Positions 38,215 through 47,580 of a DNA stretch of 64,000 nucleotides are shown here, one piece after another. Under the pieces are notes generated by a model. The model had not been told where the DNA came from. It worked only from the letters and a program-made list of their open reading frames with translations, and did no database searches. Position 1 is the stretch's first letter. Every line of letters begins with the position of its first letter. The position numbers and the translations under genes were made by a program. This stretch comes from Prorocentrum cordatum (taxonomy: Eukaryota > Sar > Dinophyceae > Prorocentrales > Prorocentraceae). The DNA is taken from NCBI GenBank assembly GCA_963575745.1, contig CAUYUJ010001736.1, positions 419,628 through 483,627 of the forward strand. Direction: 5' to 3'.

Positions 38215-38345
38215 ATAATGTGGGTAACCTTCACAAGGTTGTCCTTGCATCCTTGCCTCTTCGCTTTATCTTTGACCACACTCGATTGCCAGCCCCGCCC
38301 GTGCAGCTTCGGCATGCACGTCCAAAGGGCTTGCTTCCCCATCAC
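38215..38345. repeat. Dispersed repeat (CCTTGCATCCTTGCCTC family), copy 2
   Basis: GGGTAACCTTCACAAGGTTG, CCTTGCATCCTTGCCTCTTC and ACGTCCAAAGGGCTTGC match 22735-22866. Confidence 0.7.
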
Positions 38346-38392
38346 GCATCTCCCCCGATTCTCAGTTCTGACTTTAGACATACGCGCGAATA

Positions 38393-38566
38393 CTCCGCGC
38401 GAATTTTTTGGATCTACAGTCTGCTCCATAACATACGTATGTATAGATAAAAGCACCAACCAAGTCTACTAATCCGGTCTACTATACTCCACGACATCCG
38501 CGCGGGTTTAGACTTCGTACGCGGAGCTACATACTTGCTTGGTGCTCCGCGCGAATTTTTTGGATC
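38393..38566. repeat. Exact 22-bp direct repeats bracketing an AT-richer 130-bp segment
   Basis: CTCCGCGCGAATTTTTTGGA plus TC is present at 38393-38414 and identically at 38545-38566. The segment between contains an inverted pair AGCACCAACCAAG / CTTGCTTGGTGCT. It may be an insertion flanked by a duplicated site, or a recombination product. Confidence 0.75.
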
Positions 38567-40383
38567 GGCGCTGGAGCTCCCCTCCCCCTGGCGCCGCTCC
38601 TTGGCGCCGCCCCTGGCGCGCTCCGCGCGCCAGGGACGGGGGTCCGCGGACCTCCGAGAAATTATGCTTGTGCTGTTTTTTGTTCCTCTGCGCCCGCCGC
38701 CCGCCGGACAGCCGGAGCACCTCTTGCGCTCCACGCCGCCGGCGCATTCGGAGAAGCTCCCACGCGCGACGCGCGCGCCGCTGCCTTCGCCCAGGGGAGG
38801 AGATCGGAGGAGGAAAAGGCCCCGCTTTTTTGGACCCCCTGGGAGGCCCCGTGTCGCCGCGGCCAGATTCGCTTCGATATTGTTTTGCCAAGGCGCCCCC
38901 CAGGAGAGAGCCAGGGAGCAGCGGTATCGGTGCTCGCCCCCCCCAGATCAGAAGAGAAACGGAGAAACAGGGACCACCGCCACCGAAATCCAATCGGAGG
39001 GATTGTGGAGGGAGCGACCCCTGGGCTTAAGTCGGGCGTCTCCCTCTACAGGAGGAATCTTCAAGAACAGTTGGGAGTCGATCTTGTGAGCATGTTTGAG
39101 CATTTGTTGACGTTTTTTTTGTTTTGTTTTGTTTTTTTGTTATAATTTTTAATGTTCCGACCAAAAAACACCTGAAGGGGGGAACGCCCGACCTAACCCT
39201 GGACGGCAATACGCCCGAGCGCCACCCAGTTTTTTGTTTTTCTCCGGGGACCCCCAGGGGCCGCCACGTTCTCGCGAAACCCAGAGCCCTCATAACCTCT
39301 TGCTGGAGATGTTCGCACGCCTCTGGCCTGCTCGGCTGGCGAGCTCCTCCCCCTTCCACTCCCCCTCCTCCCACTTGTTTTGTTTCTCTTCTCCCCGACC
39401 CTCCCTCCACTCCCAGACACCTGGCGCCCCGATGTTGTCCCCTGCGCAGGCCGCCAGACTTCCTCGACCCCCTCCCCCCAAGGGCCAGGTGTTCCGTGCC
39501 GGGCGGCTTCTCTGTACGGCCCCGGGGCCCGACAGTTCTGGGGCTCCTGCCTCTCCCTGCTATGAACGAAGAACAGAGAGAGGGAGAGAGAGAGCCATCC
39601 TGGCCTCGCACGTGGGGCACTTCGGCGGCCGCTTCGCGCAATCGCCCGTGTTCGGGTGGCACCGCCAGGCCGCGAGTGGGCAGGAGAGGAAGAGTAGGAG
39701 TGTGAGGAGGAGGAGGAGGAGGAGGAGGAGGAGGAAGTGGTCAGTGTGGAGGTGGAGGTGGCAGGATGAGGAGGAGAACGACGGGGCACGAGGTGGGGAG
39801 TACGGCGTCGACGATGGGGACGTGGGGCAGAAGGATTAGGAGGCAGAAGGATGAGGAGCAGGAGGAGGAGGAGGAACAAGAGGAGGATGGCAACGACGAA
39901 TAAGATGTGGAGGAGCACGGCCGGATGAAGGAACGGAGGCGGGGGAGGAGTAGCAGGAGGAGGAGGAAGCGTGGAGACGGAGGAGAAGCGGGATGACCCC
40001 AAGTTTCCCTGGTGTTCCCACTCCCGCTCCCCACTTCCACATTCCGGGCGGGGGGGGCCCTCCAGCACTTTGTCCCCTGGGATGGGGCGCCCCGAGGCGC
40101 ATGCGTGCATGCACGTGCGACCAAGGCAGCCGCGGCGTGCGGCATGCCCTGACGATCACGTGGGGCATACCTGCGTGGGCCTCGTCTTCCATCGCCTCCT
40201 GCTCACCCGCCTCCACTGCTTGCTCCTCCACCTCGTCTCTGGCTCCTGGGCCTGTGGCTCGCAAGGCCAGCGCTTGAGGCCCTCACGTTTCCCGAAGGGC
40301 CCAGCGGCCTCGACGCCCCCCTTTGGAGAAATTGCAGAAACGATGGGCCCCCCCAGGGGGGTGAGGAGCACAGTTCCCGCAGT
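38567..40383. other. Stretch without supported gene
   Basis: Contains a dispersed repeat at 38830-38935 (shared with 60985-61095), a T-rich patch at 39110-39150 and a (GGA)n tract at about 39705-39735. Long open frames are compositional. Confidence 0.4.
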
Positions 40384-40433
<50 letters not shown>

Positions 40434-40533
40434 CTGGTGATGATGATGATGATGATGATGATGATGCAGATGATGGTGATGATGACGATTATGATGATGA
40501 TGCTGATGATGATGATGATGCGGATGATGATGC

Positions 40534-40598
<65 letters not shown>

Positions 40599-40698
40599 TG
40601 GATGTTGCTGCTGATGAGATGGTGATGACGATGACGCTGATGATGATGGTGCTGCTGATGATTATGATGATTATGATGATCATGATGATGATGATGAA

Positions 40699-40735
<37 letters not shown>

Positions 40736-40850
40736 CTGATGCTGATGCTGATGCTGCTGATGATGATGATGATGATGATCATCATCATCATCAAAATCAT
40801 CAACTCATCAAAATCATCATCAGCAGCATCATCATCATCAGCATCATCAT
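40384..40850. repeat. (GAT)n microsatellite, smaller array
   Basis: Imperfect GAT units of about 470 bp with occasional GCT, GTT and GAC variants; orientation switches to ATC/CAT near 40775. Confidence 0.95.
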
Positions 40851-41585
40851 GAGCTGCTCGGTGTTCTCCTGCCGATGCTCCTGCTCGTGCCCCCCCTCTC
40901 CCTCGGCCACCTCCGCGTGCCGCCGCAGCCTGGCCCTCGGCCTCCGTCCCCCCCTGCGGCCCGCGTGATCCTTTTCGTCGCGTTGTCCTCGTCAGCCTCC
41001 CCCTCCCCTGCTTATCCTGCCTCGCGTCGCCTCCTCTTCCTCCCCTGTGGCCCTCCACTCCCCCTCATCACCACTGCAGTTCCCTGCTCCCCCGACTCCG
41101 ACCCTCCGTCCCCGCGTCCTCCGCCTCCTCACCTGTCTCTGCATCATCCGCTGCCGCCGCCGCCGCCACCTCTGCGTCATATTCATCCCCCCCCCCGATT
41201 ATGAGGATGGCCTCTCCCATGTCTATCCTGCTTCTCCTGTTCCAGCTCCTCCTCGTCCACGTCCTCATCCTCGTCGATCAGTCCTCCGCAGCCTAGTTCT
41301 CACTCTTGAACGCTCCTTGCAGCGCGTCCCTTCTGGAACAACCCTTCCGATGAGATGTCCTGTCGCAGCGAGGCGTGCAAAAGGGAGGTTAGGAAGGAGG
41401 AGCTTTCCCCGAAGAATGGTGGCACAGGCAAGGAGGAGATATTGTAGTATGGGCACCAGGGTGGCGTTTTCGAGTGAGAAGCCATCCGCGGCCGCAGACG
41501 AGGGAACATGCGGGTGCATATGATACGGAGGAGGCATAGGAGCGCGGCCTGCGCACAGTGCTCACGGAAACGTGGCATTGGGCGT
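40851..41585. other. Spacer between GAT arrays
   Basis: C-rich sequence without recognised gene. Confidence 0.4.
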
Positions 41586-42080
41586 GGTGCGGTTGCTGAG
41601 GATGAAGCTGAGGATGAAGATGCGGATGAGGATGATGGTGATGATGATGATTATGATGATGTTGATGATGATGCTGACGACGGCGATGATGATGCTGATG
41701 ATGGTGATGGTGATGCTGATCATGACGATGACAACTATGGTGATGATGATGATGATGTCGACAATGTCGCTGCTGATGATGCTGTTGTTGATGTTGATGA
41801 TGATGACGATGATGCTGATGACGATGATGATGACGATGATGGTGGTCGTGGTGGTTGTGATGATGATGGTGATGGCAATGATGATGGTGACGATACTGAT
41901 GAGGACGCCGACGATGCTAATGATGCTGATCACGGTGATGATGGTGACGATGATACTGAATGTGCCGATGCATATGATGATGTTGCTGATTGTGATGATG
42001 ATGTTGCTGATGACTATGATGATGCTCATGCTGATGATGATGATGTTGATGATGACGGCGGTAATGATGATCATGTTGCC

Positions 42081-42119
<39 letters not shown>

Positions 42120-42884
42120 CATGCTGTCGATGTTGTCGATGATGATGACGATGACGGTAATGATGATGATGTTTGTGGTGGTGTTGGTGTTGGTGATGCT
42201 CACCATGATGCTGATGATGACGATGCTGGTGATGATGCTGATGTTGTTCGTTGTGGTTGTGATGCTGATGACGGTGACGGCAATGGTGATGGTGACGATG
42301 CTGATGAGGATGCTCATGATGCTGATGATGCGCATCATGATGATGGTGATGATGAAGCTGCATATGAAGATGAATCTGATGATGAGGGTGATGGTGATGA
42401 TGCTGTTGATGCTTATGACGATGATGATGCTGGTCGTGGTGGTTGTGATGATGATGAAGATGATGGTGATGGTAATGGTGATAGTGACGATGCTGATGAG
42501 GATAATGATGATGCTGCTGATGCTGATGATAATGATGATTGTGCTGATGACGATAACGATGAAGATGACTCTGCTGATGATGAGGATGATGCTGATGATG
42601 ACGATGCTGATGGTGATGTTGATGATGTTCATGCTGATGATGCTGATGATGCTGATGATGATGACGATGATGATGTTGCTGATGGTGGTGATGCTTATTA
42701 TGGTGATGCTTCTGCTGATGCTGATGATGCTGCTGTTGCTGATGATGATCATGATCATGATGTTGATGATGTTAATGATGATGCTGATAATGATCATAAA
42801 GATGATGCTCACGATGATGATGGTGATGATGACGATGACGATGATAATGATGATGATGATGATGATGATGAAGATGAAGATGAA

Positions 42885-42942
<58 letters not shown>

Positions 42943-43217
42943 GTGATGATGATACTGATGATGCCGATGATGCATATGCTGATGATGCTGATGATGCTGC
43001 TGCTGATGATGATACTGATGATGCTGATGCTGATGTTAATGATGATGATGCTGATGACGATGATGATGCTGATGATGCTGATGATGATGCTGATGATGCT
43101 GCTGCTGATGATGATGATCATGATGACTATGCTGCTGATGATGATGCTGATGACGATGCTGCTGATGATGATGATGATGCTGATGATGATGCTGATGATG
43201 CTGATGATGCTGATGAT

Positions 43218-43248
<31 letters not shown>

Positions 43249-43290
43249 ATGCTGATGCTGATGCTGATGCGGAGGAGAATGGGGAGGATG
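41586..43290. repeat. (GAT)n-type array of 1.7 kb
   Basis: About 570 imperfect triplets, mostly GAT with GCT, GAC, GGT and GTT variants, ending in GCT-GAT and then GGA repeats (43270-43318). It is open in most frames (Asp/Ala-rich, Met/Leu-rich, and Ile/Ser-rich on the minus strand), as a triplet array must be. I do not call a protein. Confidence 0.95.
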
Positions 43291-43485
43291 AGGAGGAGGA
43301 GGAGGAGGAGGAGGAGGCCGATCAACGGTGTCAGGTCTACCAGCAACAGGAGGAGTCCGCCCTCTGGGCCTGACCGCCCGGCCGCCTGCCGCTGCTCCAC
43401 TCTGGGTGTCCTGGGCTCCTTGCCTGCTCCTTTTGGCCCGCCGCCATTCGCTCGACCCGGGTCTCCGGCCACTTCACTCTTCGTT

Positions 43486-43674
43486 TGACGAACGAGCAAC
43501 ACACACCCATATCCATAGGGGGGTCGTTGGGAGGAGGACTGGCTATGGGTATGGGTGCGGGTTGTCGGACCTTGGGGAACGCTCCCGTTCGAGCGGGGAC
43601 CCCCATCCGACAACACGCACCCATAGCCCTCTCCGACCTCTCTATGGGTATGGGTGTGTGTTGTTGGTTCGTCA
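43486..43674. mobile_element. MITE-like foldback, 189 bp, with 5-bp target duplication TCGTT
   Basis: TGACGAACGAGCAACACACA begins a 33-bp terminal inverted repeat whose partner ends at 43674 (about three mismatches). A second, inner inverted pair (GGGTGCGGGTTGTCGGA / TCCGACAACACGCACCC) and a central hairpin nest inside. TCGTT is present at 43481-43485 and 43675-43679. No coding capacity. Confidence 0.8.
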
Positions 43675-43838
43675 TCGTTTGGGCGGGTGGTCATAGGGGG
43701 TGCTCTACATGCCGGTCATTGGAAACAGGTATTCTTGGAGGAATTCCAGATCCCAATTTGTCTCAGGCGCCGTCCTACCTCAAGAATCGATCTGCTTTTG
43801 CCGTGTTCTGTAATTCTCTGGGAGGGCCTGGCCCCAAT

Positions 43839-43883
43839 CTACTCTATCCGCCTTCCTATTAAATAGGAAGGCGGATAGAGTAG
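43839..43883. repeat. Perfect palindrome 1 (22-bp arms, 1-nt centre)
   Basis: CTACTCTATCCGCCTTCCTA plus TT is followed, after one A, by its exact reverse complement. Confidence 0.95.
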
Positions 43884-43920
43884 GTACAAACATGAAATAG
43901 TATTTCATGTTTGTACCTAC
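43880..43920. repeat. Perfect palindrome 2 (20-bp arms, 1-nt centre)
   Basis: GTAGGTACAAACATGAAATA at 43880-43899 and its exact reverse complement at 43901-43920. It overlaps the first palindrome by four bases. Confidence 0.95.
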
Positions 43921-44250
43921 TTCTTCCGACCGACGTGTAAGGGGGGGTTGAAGAGCAGGGTCCTAAACGGGCTCTTTAGGGCCCCTACTGGAGAGGGCCC
44001 TTGTCTTCAACTCTCATGGAGGTCTCTCCCTCCACTGCAGCCCTCGCGACTCGCATGCGACGCCGTTGCTGGCCGCGTGGCCGCCGCGCCGAGATCCTCT
44101 GGGCATGGTCGGGCTATTTCCCTCCCGACTGGCTCTCCGCGTGGCTCGGGTGAGGCTGTCTCTGGGGTGCGCGGTAGTGCGCGCGTGGGCGCTCTCTCTC
44201 TCTGCCGCTCTGCTATTGCGGGGACGCTGCGCATCCTCTGCCAGCACAGG

Positions 44251-44724
44251 GATGAGTTGGGGGGAGTCGGTGGAGGAGCAGCAGCAGGAGCAGCAGCAGC
44301 AGCAGCAGCAGCAGCAAATGCAGCTCTGGCACGAGGCCGCCGCCCGTTTCTGCCCGCCGCGCGCCGGCCCGTCGCCGCCCGCCGCCCAGCCGCCCCGCCG
44401 CGCGCGGCCCGTCGCTGCCGCGCCGGCAGTGCCGTGGCGCCGCCCCGCCGCGCGATGGCGGCTGCGTTGGCGGCTGCGCGGCGCGGCCGCGGCTGGCGGC
44501 CGCGCGCCCAGCTTCTCGCCGCGGCCCTCGCGGCGGGCGGCGCGGCGGCCTTCCTCGGCGGCGCGGCGGTGGGCGCTGCGCCGCGCGCGGGCGGCTTGGT
44601 GCCTGGCCGCGCCGCGGCGGCGCGGCCAAGGGGCGGCCGTCGGGGATGTCCAAGACACGGATGGTGACCACCCCCTGAAATTTTGGCGGTCAGCAGAAGC
44701 AATCCAAGCCGCCCGGCGTGTCTA
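44251..44724 (+). CDS. Hypothetical ORF with poly-Gln stretch
   Basis: From the ATG at 44251, a frame begins MSWGESVEEQQQEQQQ followed by further Gln encoded by (CAG)n at 44275-44315, then an Ala/Arg/Pro-rich region and a stop at 44722-44724. In another frame the GC-rich part encodes a hydrophobic AQLLAAALAAGGAAAFLGGA run that could be a targeting sequence. I cannot choose between an exon and compositional noise. Confidence 0.2.
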
Positions 44725-44917
44725 GGAGCTCGGCCACAAGAAACCTTCCACCACTAACCCAACCCTGCGACCCCAGGGCGTCCCTTGATTTTGATTTTTG
44801 GTGTGGGCAAGTCACGGCTAACCGCAATTCGCAGCATTGCAGAAACACTCGGGTTGCCTGGGGTTGTGTTTGTTCGAAGACAACTGTCCTGCCGCCTACG
44901 AAATGAAACCAGGTCTT

Positions 44918-44990
44918 GGCGTTGCGATTTTTTCAAAGCGGGCGTTTTCGCCCGATTTCGCTCCCTGGGGGTGCCACAAATCGATCCATC
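44918..44990. repeat. Dispersed repeat (GCGGGCGTTT.CGCCC family), copy 2
   Basis: TTGGCGTTGCGATTTTTTCA, AGCGGGCGTTTTCGCCC and CAAATCGATCC match 37912-37987 in order. Confidence 0.7.
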
Positions 44991-45328
44991 ACGTGATTTC
45001 TACGACGGTGCATTTTTTGCAACGTCAGTTCTGCGGGAAGGGGGGTGGGATATTTCATGGCCGGTGAGTGATATTTGCCTAGATCTCATGTCTCTTCTTG
45101 ATTGCGAAGGCCTCACGGCTGGTGCCGCCGACCCTGAAGGCGGAACCTTTCCCAAGTCCCTCTCTTGCAACCTTCGTGGCCCGCCGGGACCTCTTGGGGG
45201 GGTGTTATTCTGACTTTGGACCCCCCTCCACCTCCCTCCCCCCTCACCCCAGCAGGGAATGGACAAAAGAAAGGGAATCGCATGAACTACGACGTTCCTC
45301 TTCCTTGTTCCGGTACTTCCTTGGTAAT

Positions 45329-45371
45329 GACGACGGCGACGATGACGACAACGATAACGACGATCACGACG

Positions 45372-45406
<35 letters not shown>

Positions 45407-45425
45407 GACGACGACGACGAGGACG
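45329..45425. repeat. (GAC)n microsatellite, left flank of the copia-type element
   Basis: Imperfect GAC/ACC/ACG triplets end directly at the proposed 5' LTR. A matching triplet tract follows the 3' LTR. Confidence 0.9.
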
Positions 45426-45594
45426 CGTCTCCCAAAACACCCACGGGTCCTTGTGGTCTGGTCGGTCCCTGTTTCCTTTTAGCCCTCTAGTGTGTTACGA
45501 ACTGCCCGCCCCTTTTACGGAGAAAATTGTCATCTCTCAGACGTTCGATATGCTCTCGATCCCAGATGTCCATCGTTGCGATCGTTGCGTGCCA
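45426..45594 (+). repeat. 5' LTR of the copia-type element
   Basis: Shares GTCTCCCA, GGTC..GTGGTCTGG, CTGCCCGCCC.TTTTAC.GAG and GTTCGATATGCTCTCGA with 54620-54807, in order. Ends in CA before the primer-binding-like site. The 3' copy has about 30 extra bases in the middle. Confidence 0.7.
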
Positions 45595-45595
45595 G

Positions 45596-45608
45596 TGGTA
45601 AGCGGAGC
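45596..45608 (+). promoter_or_regulatory. Possible primer binding site
   Basis: TGGTAAGCGGAGC begins one base after the LTR CA and resembles the initiator-Met tRNA complement (TGGTATCAGAGC type) used by many copia elements. The element at 62126-64000 has TGGTAGCGAACG at the same spacing. Confidence 0.4.
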
Positions 45609-45609
45609 G

Positions 45610-47109
45610 ATGTCGGAGACGCTGAGAGAGGCCATGGGCCTCAGTGCGGACGGCGGCGGTTCGGGCGCACCGGGCGCACCATGGGAGGAAATCGAGACAC
45701 AACTTCCACCCACCGGCGACGAGGTTGCTCAATTTTCCGAGCAGCTCGGCAGTGGCGAAGCATCTGCGTCAGCAGCAGCATCGGGACCATAACCAAAAGT
45801 GCCTCGGGATCCCCGAGCAAAGCCATGGGCTGAAAACAGCTGTTGGAACGATTGCCCCTGGGCCAGCGCCAATTGGAATAACGAGAGGGGCACCTCGCTG
45901 CAGGATCCGTGGCTGAACTATCAGTGCTAGTGGCCGAAGAGCTATGGGCGTGACAAAGGCTCTGCAAAATTGCCCAGCGACTATGTGCCTAACAGAGATT
46001 GCGGAGCGCTCCCGGGTTGGCTCGGATTGGAACATCGTGACGTGCATCGGGAAAAACATCAGAGCTGGGCCAAGAGGACGGGATTCAAGGCAACGACGCA
46101 GGCAGGACGCATCCTGGAGGCATTCCCCGTGGACCTTCAGATCGCGTTCGAGACGGTGCTCGCAGATCTTGACGAGGCAGACGGAGCCATTGAGCTCTCG
46201 TCACACTTGGCACTGCTGAGCGGGGAAAGGCCGGGAGGCAAAGAACGCCTGGCACGTGTTGGAGCACTTTTCGATTGCGCGATGCGCAAGGCGGAAGCGA
46301 TCGCCGAGTACGTTTTACATCGAGAAGCACAGCTATTTGAAGCTGAGCGACGCAGCCTGACGCTGCCGGACAGCGTGAAGGCCAGATGCCTTGAAGAATG
46401 TGCTCGTCTGTCAGCCCAAAATCGCATCGACCTAATGGCGCTGGCCGGATGCCGAGACGACAGCGCATCTGTCAGATCGGTTCTCTTGAAAACGGGCTTT
46501 CGAGACAGGCCTATATTTCCGACCTCGCATGCGCCAGTCCAGAAGAGCTTCCCGGTCGAGGTGACCAACCCGAGCGAGGTCTGTCCTCCCCCTCCAGCTC
46601 CCCGGGGGACTTTGAGTGCGATGGGGGAAGCTGACGCATTCGTCGCGGACGACGACGACGACGACTCGGTGGAGCTGCCAGAGGGCGACGCGGGCACCTG
46701 CCCAGCGACGCTCGACGAGCAGGACATGGGCGAGGCAGAGGTGATGATGGTCTCCACGGCGGTGGTTGAGGACCTGGCAAGAGGATCGTCGTCGGGCCTG
46801 GCAGGGGGCTCGACGCGCGACAGCGGCCGAGAAGATTGGCGGGGACTTCTTCGACGAGAGGGGGGCTGCCAAGCTGGGTTTCGAGCGTTCGATGATGGCG
46901 GGCGTCCAGAAGCGCGCGAGATGCGCGAACTGCGAGCGCGGGCGCTGGGCAGGAGCGCGCAAGGACTCGTTCCGCTCCAAGGCCGACTGGGTAACCGGCG
47001 CGAAGGGCGGCCAGACGACCAGCGCGGGCAGCTTCTTCTTCGACGTGATGGCGGAGGGCGAGATCTCCAACGCTGGGCGGGGCGCTTTCGCTGCGATCCG
47101 CTCGAGTGA
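45610..47109 (+). pseudogene. Gag region of the copia-type element, two in-frame stops
   Basis: One frame runs from ATG 45610 (MSETLREAMGLSADGGGSG) to 47109, interrupted only by TAA 45790-45792 and TAG 45928-45930. The middle (PGWLGLEHRDVHREKHQSWA, FETVLADLDEADGAIELSSH, EAIAEYVLHREAQLFEAERR) is helical and charged like a capsid core. A poly-Asp stretch follows at about 46650. In another frame, 46766-47128 reads RARCANCERGRWAGARKD, a decayed CxxC..GHW zinc knuckle, then FFFDVMAEGEISNAGRGAF. Inferred to be the RNA-packaging protein; not functional here. Confidence 0.6.
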
Positions 47110-47164
47110 TTGGGGCGCCCTGATGTAGACCTTCGCGCGCGGAGGAAGCGGGCCGGAGCTGTCC

Positions 47165-47580
47165 TTGAGGCAGAAGGGGGGCCGCGCTCTGATCGACGCG
47201 TCTGCGGCTCAGGCTCTGATGGGAAAGGCAGATTTGGAGGAAATGATCTTGGCATTCCGCCGGCGAGGCTTTCGCATCCTGGTCAAGCGGGGGCCGGTGT
47301 CGGGGGCAACCGCCAGCGCCGTCGGCGGCGAGGTTGAGCCCGTCGGCGCAGCGCGGGCGCCCGTCGGCATCTGGAAGTTCGGCGCAGTAAAGCACCTCGT
47401 TCTTCGTGCGCGGTGTCCTCCTTTGCTTCCTGCCAGGATTGATTCTGCAGGGTCTGCGCGCCGTGGTCGGCCTCGCGAGTGACGAGATCACGCTGGGGGC
47501 CGACGACCAGGTCCGAAGGCCCCTCGTGAGGCGCTCTGTTGGCCATCGGTCCATCGGGCTGATCCACTCCGAACCCGAGG
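47165..47580 (+). pseudogene. Aspartic protease remnant of the copia-type element
   Basis: RALIDASAAQALMGKADLEE resembles the retropepsin start VVDTGAQ..LIG, with the catalytic DTG changed to DAS. APVGIWKFGAVKHLVL, CPPLLPARI and, in the next frame, ILQGLRAVVGLASDEITLGA follow in the order seen in copia-type proteases. One frame change lies near 47420. Inactive. Confidence 0.5.

Noticed and set aside
41508-43694. Open frames of 620-710 codons on both strands over the GAT array
   Set aside because: A triplet array lacking stops is open in several frames by construction. Only Asp/Ala, Met/Leu or Ile/Ser strings result, with no domain.
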